Below are positions 47,792-58,984 of a stretch of 64,000 bases of DNA, one piece after another. The position numbers were made by a program, and so were the translations under genes. This DNA comes from Cordia subcordata (Eukaryota; Streptophyta; Magnoliopsida; Boraginales; Cordiaceae): assembly GCA_028554755.1 (NCBI GenBank), contig JAPTOF010000028.1, positions 1,284,501 to 1,348,500 of the forward strand, given 5' to 3'. The notes beneath the pieces are model-generated. The model had not been told where the DNA came from. It ran no database searches and saw only the letters and a program-made list of their open reading frames with translations. Each line of letters opens with the position of its first letter. Position 1 is the first letter of the stretch.

Positions 47792-48860
47792 TTATGCTTT
47801 AGCAGAGCCTGGAGAAGTAGTCCCATCTATATTCGGTGGGCCAGATATGGATGGAGGATCAATGCTCAACAGGGCCCGATCGGGACGAGGCGTTGGGGGA
47901 GTGATTATGGCCTTGAAATGGTTAGTGTCAACATTTGAGTACACCTGTTGGACCTCGCGTAGGCAGTTCTTGATAGCTTGCTTAGCGGCCCTCTCTAAAC
48001 TTAGCCTCGACACACTGGCAACGTACTTACCAAACTTTCTACTCTTTTTGTAATCACTCACTACAGTCTTTTGGGCCTCCTCGACTGAAGAATTGAGTTT
48101 GGACTTAAGTCCCTCCTTGGCTGCTTCGGCATGTGTAAGACTCTTCTTCGCCTTTGCTCGGAACAATCGCTCCCTCTTAAGATCCTTTTCTAGCCTAGCA
48201 CGGCATATCTGCTCATTTGTAAGCTTCTTTTTTAGCTTTAACATGTGCTTTCCGTTCATTTTTAAGTAGGCATTGAAGATCCTAGCACTTGTTCGCAATC
48301 TTGGGCACCATCATCCCAAAGGAGGAAATTTCAGAAACAAGCTACATTCAAAAAGACCGTGATTAGTAGTAAGAATTAAAATGTTCCATAAAAGGGTATA
48401 TACACGTACCGCAACACTTTTCCTGCTGAAGCTTGAAAATAGATCTCCCTCGGTTATAGTAGGAAAAGTACAGGCAACAAAATACATGGTTAAATGTTGG
48501 CGGCTGCTAGTGGGGGCATCGCATCAAGGTGGTACCCGGGATGATGAATCGCTTTTCCTTTTCTGATCCTGCGTGAGCCTTTCAACCACTGGTAGGGTAG
48601 TGTTCTGATGCTCTTCTGCATCTGAATTACAAAGGGAAAAGTCAAGAGTAAAAAAAAAGAAAGATGTAAAGAAGAAAAGTGAGCATGGTTATACATGAGC
48701 TGTCAGAATAAGATGAGCCGATAGTCTCCAGGTGAAGTGGGAGTTCGGGGGGGTCACTATTTGAGGAGTCCTCCACACAATTACCCTTTTCATGCCTAGA
48801 ACCCTCTTCATTCTCCTCTTCGCCCCTATGACTGCTTTCCGTCTCATCTAGGCTTCTCAA
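47792..48860 (-). pseudogene. Antisense accessory gene of the Tat element, C-terminal coiled-coil part
   Basis: Read on the minus strand, an acidic segment (ETESSHRGEEENEEGS, then SDPPELPLHLETIGSSYSDSS) is followed by a clean GT..AG intron (48694-48622) and an exon with AEEHQNTTLPVVERL in frame. After a TGA and a probable second intron (about 48413-48340) comes the open stretch 48298-47792. Its lysine/arginine-rich coiled coil is followed by DYKKSRKFGKYVASV, REVQQVYSNVDTNHF and a proline-rich tail. This acidic, coiled-coil, 'Y-P-N-V-D' tail order is familiar from plant proteins with the putative gypsy-type transposase domain (PF04195). The open frame at 48298 starts with TTG, not ATG, so it is an internal exon. 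Confidence 0.6.
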
Positions 48861-48873
48861 GCTAGCAGTAGTG

Positions 48874-49815
48874 TGATGTCTTCTTACGAGTGCAAGTTTT
48901 AAAAGACCCGCAAGCGTACGGATCGTGCAATACAGTGTTTACGAGTGCGGGTGTCGAACCACAGGGAGGCGTGAATATCGTGAATGTATCCTATGCTTGG
49001 TGTCCTAAAAGAGCTAAAAAGAAAGATCTAAACTAAGTGTACTTTTTCTTGTGAAGGTTTGGATTGTCGGGAGCTCTAAGTAAATGAAAGAAAACTAAAC
49101 TATGAATAAAAACAAAAGGGACGCAGGTTGATTAAGAAGAAACTAACAATTGGAAAGGGATTAGGGTGACTTTGACTTATGAATGGGTAACTCTATACTC
49201 AAATGCTATGGGATTAAGGGATGATGGCTAACTGTTATAAGTGCTCTTAACTAGGTTGCTAGTTAATGTCCTGATTTCCCCCTAGGACTCGGTGCGGGTC
49301 CGTCCCTAGGCGACGTCTCCTAGAGCAACGGCATGGTCCTTATGACCTAGGGCCTCAAGAGTGACTAACTAACTTCCTAGGTGGCTTAGAATGAACCTAC
49401 CTTAGTACCTAAACCGTTGGCTGGGTTTAAAGCCAAGACCTAGTGCTGCTAAGGTCGACTGAATCTATCCTGAAACCTATTGGCTGGATTTAAAGCCAAA
49501 GGAGACTCGACCTAGATTAGCCCTAAATTATACTCCGTCATTCTAAGATCACTACAGCAGGATTTGACTAACATTCATACATCTGTGATATTGAAATTAT
49601 GCTTGTTACTAGGCATGCAAATACGCATATAGACATGAATAAAAGCACTACCCACTTCATAACATCCATGTATAAACACATAGACATGAGTATAGCATGG
49701 ATTAGATGTGTTTAGTAACAAACAAACTTCAATTAATATATATGTACTCATCTAGGTATTCTATCAAACACATAGACATGAATGAAAGAGCACCCAATTA
49801 AACAAAACAAATCAA

Positions 49816-49851
<36 letters not shown>

Positions 49852-50721
49852 GCCATCATATCCCATATCATAAGAGTATAAAATTAACCCATTACATAAG
49901 TTTAATCACCCTATGCAAGCCTACTCAGACATAATAGAAAATAGAATGAAAGAGATATAATGAAACTCCCCTTTCATCCTAGCGATTTTAGAACACAACT
50001 TGTAAACAATCTCGATTCCAAAGCGTTTGAATCCTCCAACGAAGCTTGGTTCTTCGTGAAAAGTATGTGAAAAGGGTGTGTGAGGCGGCTAGGGAATAGG
50101 GTTAAGTGTGTGTGAGAATAGGTGTGAAGTGTGTGTAAAAACTCTTTCCTTTTCTGCTCCGCATCGGGCTTTATTTATAGATTCGCGCATAGCCGGTCGA
50201 CCGTATAGGTCGACCGGCTTTCTTCAAGGGCTCTCTGGAGTGGCCGGTCGACCTAGCCGGTCGACCGGCTCTTGAAGAAGTCGTCGGCTTTTCGACGAAG
50301 CTCTGGGTGGCGGTCGACCTAGTCGGTCGGCCGCTCTTGAAGGGGTCGTCCGCTTTTCGACGCTCTCTGGAGTGGCCGGTCGACCTAGTCGGTCGACCGG
50401 CTATTCTTCCTTAGCGTCCGACTGACTTCCTTCATTCAATTTTTTCGTCATTTCGGCCTTTAGTCTTCTCCCTTAGACCCGTGCATGTCCTATCTTCATC
50501 ACCTTTCATTGTTCAATCTTTATCTTAACCCAAAGTCACCTGAATCATTGAAAATAAGCTATTAGTGTAGCATTTTATCTCTTAAACTCAATATGCACAT
50601 TTATTCACACTTAAGCCTATTCCTATCAAAAGTACTACACTAATGCATCATTATAAGCATTCAACACCTCTAAAGTATAAGTAAATGGCGATGCAAACAC
50701 ACACCAAATCATAACTCATCA
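48874..50721 (-). mobile_element. Solo Athila-type LTR (1,848 bp) with perfect TAGTG target duplication
   Basis: In plus coordinates it begins TGATGTCTTCTTACGAG and ends ATAACTCATCA, flanked by TAGTG at 48869-48873 and 50722-50726. Internal blocks (CGAACCACAGGGAGG, CCTAGGACTCGGTGCGG, GTTGGCTGGGTTTAAAGCC, CTCCCCTTTCATCC) match the LTRs at 38797 and 60625, though it is a separate subfamily. It contains an AT microsatellite at about 49820-49848 and a dense cluster of GGTCGACC motifs at 50188-50410. It interrupts the antisense accessory gene. Confidence 0.9.
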
Positions 50722-50726
50722 TAGTG

Positions 50727-51452
50727 TTTGACTAATCGGGTGGAGAGTTGGCATGGAGGAAGATGCCGCGCCACCTCTAATGGGCTTACTAGCCCTGTGG
50801 CCAGCCGTCTCTTTGAACAAGTTGGAGGTTTTACCCTAGGGCTGACTGTAACATGTCGGCATATCCCAAGTTTCAATGGGGTAGCGAAGCCTCTCGCAAC
50901 AAGGTTGTCGCGTGTAATCAAATCTTTCGTGCAATACGATTGGCTTCTACAATCTGCAGCCAAGGCTAGCAAAGCCCGACGAGTATCCTCGCTTAATGTC
51001 AGAAGTTAATTCTTTGTAGTGGTAACACACATTTGTGGGACGTCCCAGATGCCGTGTATTCGAGTAAGGAACAGGTATTTCCCTCTCCATAAACCATCGT
51101 CGTCTTACCGGTCGGGGTTGAAGAGCTTCTAAGATCCATGGGCAGAAAGGACAAACTAACTAGGTTTCATGGCAGATTGAATGATAGAGAATAGTGTCTT
51201 AAAGATCGGCATGGAGAAATGGACTCCCCTTTGTTTCAAAAGGATGAGTGCTGCTAACATGATCTTCCACCCACGAGGGTGCAGCTTGCTAGGACTGATC
51301 CCAAAGGAATTAAAAATAGCACACAGATGGGAATGCAATGGGACCCGGATTCCCAAGTCAAGGATGTCTTGAAACATCGTAATTTCTCCTTCAAGAGAAG
51401 AACTTGACCAATCCCTGGGCCTTGGTTGAACCACCACAACATCTTTGCTCAA
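50727..51452 (-). pseudogene. Antisense accessory gene, gypsy-type putative transposase domain
   Basis: The minus strand reads LEGEITMFQDILDLGIRVPL, HSHLCAIFNSFGISPSKLHP, RGWKIMLAALILLKQRGVHF and SMPIFKTLFSII. This is the pattern of the plant domain called putative gypsy-type transposon (PF04195): an aromatic/acidic helix, R-x-P-L-H-x-F, a helix, L-x-P-x-Q-L-x-P-N-x-W-x-x, then a long hydrophobic helix. Beyond a stop at 51156 other frames continue with WRGKYLFLTRIHGIWDVP and TRRALLALAADCRSQSY, the sort of segment that follows in the family, so the exon is frameshifted. The solo LTR breaks it at 50726. Confidence 0.6.
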
Positions 51453-51990
51453 TTGATTAGATTCACTGTAGTATTAGAACTCCTTCTCCATGGTAGTACA
51501 TTGGATCCCTTCAGCAAAAACTCCCCAGTAGATTCTCTTCATCATTTCCTAAGACGGATTGGAATGTGTAACTTAGCGTTATCTGCAGTTTGCTCGGCCT
51601 GCTTACAATATGGCATTCCAATAAGTGAGAAGGGGAAGTTAAGAACCCTGTCAAGACGAGTGGCGTAAGGAATAAGTTGGATAGTTAAACCTGTATCACA
51701 AGTAACGTAAGAGTTATAATCCAATGCAAGGGATGATGATCTAGAGAATTTAAGGAAAAAGAAAGAAGTGACGAACGGGGAGGTCTGAACTTACGTCATC
51801 TCAAAGTATGTTCATTTGCTCAAGGCGACGTGTCATCCTCAAGGTGCAAGTAAGGCAAGTGAAAAGGGATATGGAAGCAAGCTAAGTGGTCTACCAAAGA
51901 AGCTACTCTTAAATGTGCTTAGGTAGATTGCCAAGTCATGCCTCGCGGTATATTCTTGATCGAAGGTACCTGTTGAGTAAAACAAATATA

Positions 51991-53033
51991 TCAGATTTTG
52001 AACAGTGGGGATGAAATGCATGAGAAAATTGGGTACAACATAGCATGGGGGAATATGTGGCTGAATAAGTACGCCGAAGTATGCCACGGACACGTTGGTA
52101 CTTCTGAGTGAAGTACTAGTAAACGGCGGTGTATGTAGAAGAAGAAATCACGTCGCGGCCTGCTAGGGATTATGCTAAGTACACGGTGAAGAATGACATA
52201 AAGCCTTTGGATTTGATCCTTCACAAATATGTTACGGTGATATAGTAGCTCCAAAGTGATGTCCAAGAGAAAATCGACAAAGTCTACAAGAGTTTCATGC
52301 ATCTCATAGGTATTTGACTTTGAGTCTGATAACTTGGAAGCCTCTAAGACTCCAACAATTTCATGGACCCCTGGCATGACATGAGGATCAGTCCTCCGTA
52401 CAATAACAGAAAGTTGAAGGGCCAATTTGCTCGCCATGTCTTCATCATCCATTTCGCTTATCAAGCGAGAGTAAGCTAAATATGCAATGTCGGCTGTGGC
52501 TTGAGCAAGAGTAAAGAGTTGATTCGATTTATAAAAGTCATTGCATCTTTTTGCAGTCAAACTAAGCAGACTTTTTAGAGAAGTGAGCTTGGTTTTCAGG
52601 ACTTTGACTCTTTCCTTCAGTGAAGGATGAATCGAATCGGCTGCCATATAGCCAAGTAGTTTCTTGAGATCTTCTAGAAGGGAGTCAATAAATCCAAAAA
52701 CGAGTTCATTAGTCAAGCGGGAACTTGGTGATGATGCCGAGAGCAACGAAACTCTCATCTGAACTTGTATGATCTCCAGCTCGGCTAGTTGAATCTTGTC
52801 TATGACACCCCCTTAACACCATCACCAATATAATGTTCCTGGAAGGTTCTGACAAGCCCGTATAGCTTGTTCATGTGTTGCCTCACATCTTCGATGCGGG
52901 CCAAGAGGCCTTGCCAATTCTTATATTCAGCGCATTGATCTTGCCAGTACAAGTAAAGTAGCGAGCTGACTGGCGTGCTCAAAGTAGTTGGTCTTCTTAT
53001 TTCTGAAGGATAAGTCACATCACAATAAGACAT
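51991..53033 (-). pseudogene. Antisense accessory gene, NLR N-terminal (R1/Prf 'Solanaceae domain')-like segment
   Basis: The ATG at 53033 opens a 77-codon frame (LYLYWQDQCAEYKNWQGLL, NKLYGLVRTF). A one-base shift in a run of five G near 52810 joins it to a 255-codon frame that reads DKIQLAELEIIQ, LTNELVFGFIDSLLEDLKKL, LKERVKVLKTKLTSLKSLL, TADIAYLAYSRLISEMDDED, HEIVGVLEASKLSD, ETLVDFVDFLLDITLELL and VKDQIQRLYVILHRVL. The repeated pattern F-I/V-D-x-L-L-x-x-L-x-x-L-L ... V-K-D-x-I-x-x-L ... L-x-x-L-L, with an A-Y-x-A-Y block between, is that of the helical N-terminal domain of R1- and Prf-type NLR proteins. Similarity fades after about 52130. No NB-ARC or LRR motif follows; the transposase-type domain comes next. 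The call rests on recognised motifs without a database search. Confidence 0.5.
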
Positions 53034-53035
53034 AG

Positions 53036-53119
53036 TCTAAGAAGTAGCTATTATGGAATGGTGTTGAGGAGAAATTCTCTAAGAAGTAGCTATTATGGAA
53101 TGGTGTTGAGGAGAAATTC
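53036..53119. repeat. Exact 42-bp tandem duplication
   Basis: The unit TCTAAGAAGTAGCTATTATG... occurs at 53036-53077 and again at 53078-53119 without change. It lies just upstream of the antisense gene's ATG (53033) and would fall in its promoter or 5' UTR. Confidence 0.9.
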
Positions 53120-53968
53120 AATCTTTAGGCTTTGATCACAGTGAAATTTTGTCGAGCACCTAGGGGACATGGAATGTTACTTGGTAGCTTTGTGAGGAAT
53201 TTTCACAAACACCTTGTGACTGCCAGTTTAACATGTCACCTTAAGATACCAACCTAGCAACCTTTCTTAGGATTTTACCCAAACACTTGGAGTGCAACAA
53301 CTAAAGGTTGCCTTATCAATTTGGGATCGCACATGTAATAAGGAGAAAGACGAGTGGAGCCCAGCTATTGGCTTATCGTTACACCCCTGGACACCTAAGG
53401 CATGCGAGACCCCAACTTGTGTCACGGTCAGTCGGAGGCTGAAAGGTGCAGTGTGCTAGACTTAGAAGAAAGGGTGGGCGATGAAGTGTGGTACCTTCTT
53501 AGGCTTTTTTGCTAGCTTTGGTAAGTGGACAATTTTTCTCGACAAGAGCGATGTGTGATACGAATTATGGAAGCTGCTTTTTAATATAAACACCTGCTGA
53601 AGTCTTGAGATGACATCATTGATAAGTCTATGCCTTGCACGGTAAGCCAAGAGAGGTTGCATCGGTTTTCTTTGAGGAAATGCTGAAACCTTATGAGACC
53701 TCCATATGATGTAGATGTTAGTGTGACGAGTCTGCAGTGCAAGTTGTCTTTGTTAGAGATGCATGGCTAGGACGAGTACTTTGTGACTTCAGGATGCAGC
53801 ATGTAGGTGTGTCAGGTGACGAATGGATGGCATGCTAGTTACGCAAAGTAAGGTACACGTTTGTGACGTTGCGTAGTGGTTAATCCCTGATCGCCTCGCA
53901 CTGTGGGTCTCGTACGATAATGTCACTCTAATTCAAAAAAACTTCGACTTAGAGAGTGGGGGGACAAT

Positions 53969-54544
53969 TGTAAAGGCCAAAAATAATTGGGCTTAAGAAG
54001 GCCCAAAGGCCTATAATTATGACTGGACCAAGGGTGCAGTCCATTGTACCATGTGTTGAAGGGCCCAGGGTTAGGGCCCAGAATGAGGTTATGACCCTAC
54101 TCGTTGGACGAAACTCTTAGAAGTGGTCATGACTAGAGGACTCGATCTTTTATTAGAACGAACATGGGAATGATATGCGCAATCTAGATATATGATAAGG
54201 CTAAGCATGACGATAGGACAGACGTTGAGTGAAGCACGTTTGGGGACATAAAGATCTAGAGGACTCTTCTACCTAAAGGGCCATAAAAGAACCATTTGAT
54301 AGTAGAGGAGGTAAGATAGACACTAAATACAAATCTATACATATCCGTGGATCATCCACAACCTACCATATAACAATTCCTCGTTTCGTTCTATCTGAAA
54401 CTCAACGCTGATTTGAGCGTCGAAGTACCTTTGGTCGGCACCACACCGGTGTCAAGGGTTACGTCGCTCACCTTTCCTCTTGGTCTTGCAGGTTATAGGA
54501 GTCCCAGTCAACCTTGTACGTGATTGTAGAATTCATCCTCTATA
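53969..54544 (+). mobile_element. 3' LTR of the Tat-lineage element (576 bp)
   Basis: Starts TGTAAAGGCCAAAAATAATT directly after a polypurine tract (AGAGAGTGGGGGGACAA) and ends ATTCATCCTCTATA. It equals the 5' LTR in length and differs at about one position in ten. About 0.85 kb of non-coding DNA separates it from the antisense gene start. Confidence 0.9.
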
Positions 54545-55240
54545 GGATACGGATTTTCAAATTTTTGGATATTTTTTAATAAACTAAAAAAATTCAAATC
54601 CTGGTTATTATTTTAAATATCTTTTTGAAATTATCAATTTTTAGGCAGGTAACTCGCTTTTTAAAATGAAAAAAATGAGACATAGACATAAAATGAAAAC
54701 ATAGTCCTTCACAAAACCATTCAACATAAAGCACATAGAAAACACACCAATACTTAGATATAAGAGTTAAACAAAAAACATAGTCCCTGCCTCTACTTAG
54801 AAAATACACAAAAAGCTTGGAAGTGCTTCATCCTATACACATTAAATAAGAAGTCTACACAATCCACAATCCATATTTCACACACACAAAATACAAACTC
54901 CATATGTTTACAATCCATAGTCCACATACATTAAATAAAGTTTAAAGTTTTTAACATAAGAAACATGACAAGATAATTTCCAATGAAGTGCACTTTCAAG
55001 TCTTGAGTTTTGACTTTTGTTGACTAGTATAGTATTATATTATTTTAATTAAAAACGTTCGGGTAACCCGATATTCGAATGGGTAGAAAAACTACTACCT
55101 GATATCCTACCTGAATATCTAAAAAAAATTTGGATATCAGATCAGGTATATTCAAAATTTGAAAAAAGCTTTTTTTCCCTATTCGTTCGGATGCGAATAC
55201 GGATATAGGTTCAGATACGAATCGAGTACTCCCATCCTTA
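54545..55240. mobile_element. hAT-like element, right arm
   Basis: Continues the GGATAT/ATTCGGAT-rich sequence of the left arm and ends GAGTACTCCCATCCTTA, the inverted counterpart of TAGAGGTGGGAATT at 40581. The arms together are about 830 bp and non-coding, so it was a non-autonomous element. Confidence 0.6.
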
Positions 55241-56808
55241 TATGTGGGGGTCATTCCTTTTGTAAAGAGGTCCCCAAGCCTTTTCAGATCTTCCCCTTAC
55301 TCACAAGGGGCTTTTCACCTCAAGAGAAATTCCCAAGAAGTTATAACACCGCAAGCCTAGGAGTCAAATGCACGCATGCGGGATGTTGATATTTCATGCC
55401 CCCTCGATGAACGTGTCCTTCCTAACATGCATAAAGCCTCAAAGACAAGGAGAGAAGGAATATACAAACACAATGACTCAAAAGTGACGTAAGAGCCTTA
55501 TTCACATTACAACGAAAGAACAAAGGAAGTAACTTGTGCTAAGTTGACATTGCGTCACTTGAGCACTTATTGAATGAAATTTTTGGTGCCTTTTGGCTTT
55601 TTTGCATTTTTGATCATTTCTTTTAGGCCTTTTCAATTTTTTTCTTCGTTTTTTGCCTTTATCCATTTTTTTTTTGCATTTTTCACATTACACAACATAA
55701 GCAAAAAGGAAAGAAAAGAAAGGCTAAGGCACATAAAAAAGAACCAATCAAGGAAGAGGCACTTATATCAACAACCTTTTTCAACCACTTTTTCCAACCA
55801 AGCCATGGGGTAGGTATAAGATGAATTCTTAAAGGTACTTACTCCCCACAGCTTTCAAAAGACATCCCTTCCAAGACTTAGATCTCCTTCCACTCTATTC
55901 ATTCCCCACAATAGTATCTTATATTCATCAATTAATTGAGTTAATCACAGGCACCAGTACTTCAATCAACTAACAGACAAACGACTCTATCCATAAAAAG
56001 TTGAAAAAATTTAACCATTTTTATAAAAGTTACACCTTTTACCTTAAACAAAGCAGAAAACAATAAAACCAAACTCTTACACCTTCAAACCTAAACTTTG
56101 CTTGTCCTCAAGATAAAAGAACAAAGGCACACAACAACTAAATAGGCGTCACAAAGCAAGTAAGGGTAGTGGGGACGAGGTAGATATAAGGGGGATATGT
56201 GGAGAAAAGATTGATACAACCTTGTGTTCTTATTGAAGCTTTTCATGCCAATGATCAATGATTCAAATACTAACCTTGCTTCTTATCAAATCATAATCAC
56301 TCACAAAACACAAGACTAGTAGCATTACCAATGCAAACTTGCATTGGCATGTGCAAATAATAAACAAGGTGCATCCAATGGGAAATGGGATCGTAGATCA
56401 ACATTTGTGAGAGGTGAAAAGAAAAGAAACAAATGAAAGAAAAATGAAAACAAAGAAGAAAAATACCAAATATAACCTAGGTTACCTCCTAGCAGTGCTA
56501 ACCTCAACGCTGCTAGCCAGGCGATCATCAACCAATATCTAAACATCTAGGGTGCTTTCTAGCAGTACTGGATTTAACGTCTCCAACTGGGTAGTAATCA
56601 GGGCCAATGATACTTGTAGTCTTTGAGCATGGATTAACATATGAACCTGTTGAAACACAACTCAAAAGAAAAGGATCATGGTATATATAATCGAACAAAT
56701 CAAGTATATCACAATCCTTTTCAAGCACACATTATAAAGGGACAAATGGAAAACCTGATACATCAAATATAAAAGAATGCTCCAAGATGTCATCGGTCAG
56801 GAGAAAAT
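55241..56808 (-). other. 3' non-coding part of the Athila-like element
   Basis: Reading on the minus strand, this follows the gag-protease relic. It contains an inverted AGGTTACCTCCTAGCAGTGC block (56480 region) and a matching GGGTGCTTTCTAGCAGTAC block (about 56550), typical of the long spacers of Athila-like elements. No RT, RNase H or integrase motif can be read here or in 40458-40580, the remaining interior. Frames at 55159-55813 are chance. Confidence 0.5.
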
Positions 56809-58046
56809 TTAAGGCTCTAAGTCCCTTTTCATCTTTAATCCTAACCTAACAAGCTCGGTCTCTGCCACTAACCATCCTATTGCCTTCTTGTGATGATCAA
56901 GGGCTATACACACCCTGTGCCCATAGGTTGATAAAGCATCCAAAGCATAAAGAATGGGAGAAGTATGAACAAACCCTACATGGATATGCTTAAAGTGGTA
57001 TGATGTAAAGGTATGCTCACAAGAGGGAGACTTAATGATAGAAAGGATGGGAGATTCATCTAATAGAGTAGGGTTGGGTGGGATGGAATCAATGAGAGAG
57101 TATGAAGGAATGGACTCGAAAGAAGAGGAGTCGAAAGTAAGGGTTGTGGGTTCACTCTCACTAAAGGACAACTCATGTTCATCCAAGAAATGGTTCACCT
57201 CGTTGATCAATTCCTTAGTAGAGAGTTTAGAAGAGGGTTCTAATGATGATTTATCAAAGATACCCAAAGACCCATATATCATAATTTCTAGCTCCTCAAT
57301 CTCTTCCCTAAGAGTCTTCTCAGATCGATCATTTACCTCAACACTGGAATCTACAACTCTAAAGGATTCATCGGGCCTAGGATCAAAGATAGGCAATATG
57401 CTTTTCTCAATAAGTGTTTCTAAATCCACACTAGCTAATATCTCTTCAAATGCTTCAATGAATTCATCGCCAGTGGATATCTCCTCACAATCACATTCAT
57501 AATACAAGATCCTATCATATTTACCTTTAACCATCTTTTTTCATTTCCATCCTCATGACAAACTCTATATGTGCGATCATAATGATCCATGCCTCTTATA
57601 TCAAGATCGAAAGAATTAACCTCAAAAGACTTATTATGCCTAGAATCATCACCTCTAGAAATAGAGGCCACCCTTCCTGGCATGAAGGTCCCTTGATCAA
57701 AGCTATCTAAGATGTCCTTAAGCTTTCTCAATTCGTTATTCTCGATCATGGTCTCCTTAACTCGGCCTTTAACACATGGGTCTATTATGTTAACCATAAA
57801 GCAATCTTCCTTATTTTCATCTCCTCCTACATTAGATCTATTTACCGCCTCTGCTACCTTTGTGATGGACCTCAAATTTCCAAATTTGATTTCTAGCAAC
57901 CCCGACTTGCAATGGATAACTACTTCGACTATGGCAAGGAAAGGGCAATTTAGAAGAACAGGTGTAATGTGCTTAGAGTCATGATTAAAATCCATGTCAA
58001 ACACTATAAAGTCTATAGGGTACATGAACTCTCCTACTAGAACCAT
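56809..58046 (-). pseudogene. Athila-like polyprotein, post-protease to start of RT
   Basis: 58046-57435 begins VLVGEFMYPIDFIVFDM and continues with ITPVLLNCPFLAIVEVVIHC and GLLEIKFGN, the second half of the Athila protease (V-L-x-G-R-P-F-L-A-T). An overlapping frame (57534-56809) is a long acidic spacer ending in HHKKAIGWLVAE, the K-K-A-I-G-W-T-I-A-D motif that opens Athila RT. The frame stops a few residues later and RT itself is missing, so the element lost its catalytic half by deletion or never carried it. Confidence 0.75.
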
Positions 58047-58126
58047 GACGTCCTTGACTACTCCTTTAAGTCTTCGCTCAATTTATCAACTAGCTGAAGT
58101 GTGACAGGGGTAGATGACATCCCTAA

Positions 58127-58471
58127 CTACTGATAAACGGAGTAATGAGTAAAGTTCATACTAGACCCTAAATCTAATAAGACATGGTTAATCTGGGTCT
58201 CTCTAAATGCGTACGAAATGGTGAATACTCCTGGACCACTAAGCTTAGGTGGATGGTTTGATGTGCAAATACTACTCACTTTCTTCGTGAGTTTCACCTT
58301 TTTGGTCATGCGCGATGCGTTACACTTCCTTGTGTAAAGGTTCTTAAACAACGTAGAGTAGGATGGAATAGAAGGGACTGTATCTATTAAGGGAAGATTG
58401 ACCTTAAGATCTTTAAGATGCTCTAAGATCTTGAAAAACCTAGTATCCTCACTAGATGATAGCTTCCCCAA
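58127..58471 (-). pseudogene. Athila-like gag-protease junction with aspartic protease motif
   Basis: The minus-strand frame reads ILEHLKDLKVNLPLIDTVPS, IPSYSTLFKNLYTRK, KVKLTKKVSSICTSNHPPKL, GPGVFTISYAFRE and VLLDLGSSMNFTHYSVYQ. The last block is the Athila retropepsin active site (D-L-G-S/A-S-x-N-x-x-P). It is preceded by the family's conserved 'L-K-x-L-x-V-N-x-P-L-x-E' stretch. The catalytic aspartate is intact here, but stops flank the segment. Confidence 0.85.
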
Positions 58472-58984
58472 AGCGGATAGGAATGGAACTTTAAAAGCAA
58501 TATCTCTAAACTCATGGGAATCATCAATAGGCTACTTTTTCTCCCTATATGGGCGGGAAGTATTACTCTCACCATGGTCTCTTATCAGGGTGATGCTTAG
58601 GCTTACTAGACTCAAAAGGACCATTAGGTGTAAGCTCTGCATATGACTCCTATCTTATTTTCCACTATCCTATTGTTCCTAAGAGTGGTGACAGCTTTAG
58701 CCTGGGCTAGATAGGGATAAGTGGGGTTGGAGAAGGAATAAGACTGGATTCTAGGATTCATCTCTAGCTGGGAAGGAAATTTCCCAGGGTCTCTAGTGCT
58801 TATCTAATTGGAAAGCTGCCCTGACTGTGCCACTAACCCAGCCATTTGCTGCCTATGACTAACTAGCTCTTGTCTATTATCCACTAATTCCTACTACTTA
58901 TTCTGAATCAATTGCATCATTTTCTCAGTTATCTCAATGCTAGTGGATTGGCTACTGGATGGGGTAGGAAGTACCTTAGGCTGA

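Noticed and set aside
50709..51009. Frames crossing the right border of the solo LTR at 50721
   Set aside because: They mix LTR and host sequence and cannot predate the insertion.
57035..57502. 155-codon serine-rich frame on the plus strand
   Set aside because: It is antisense to the Athila-like polyprotein relic, which carries recognisable motifs.
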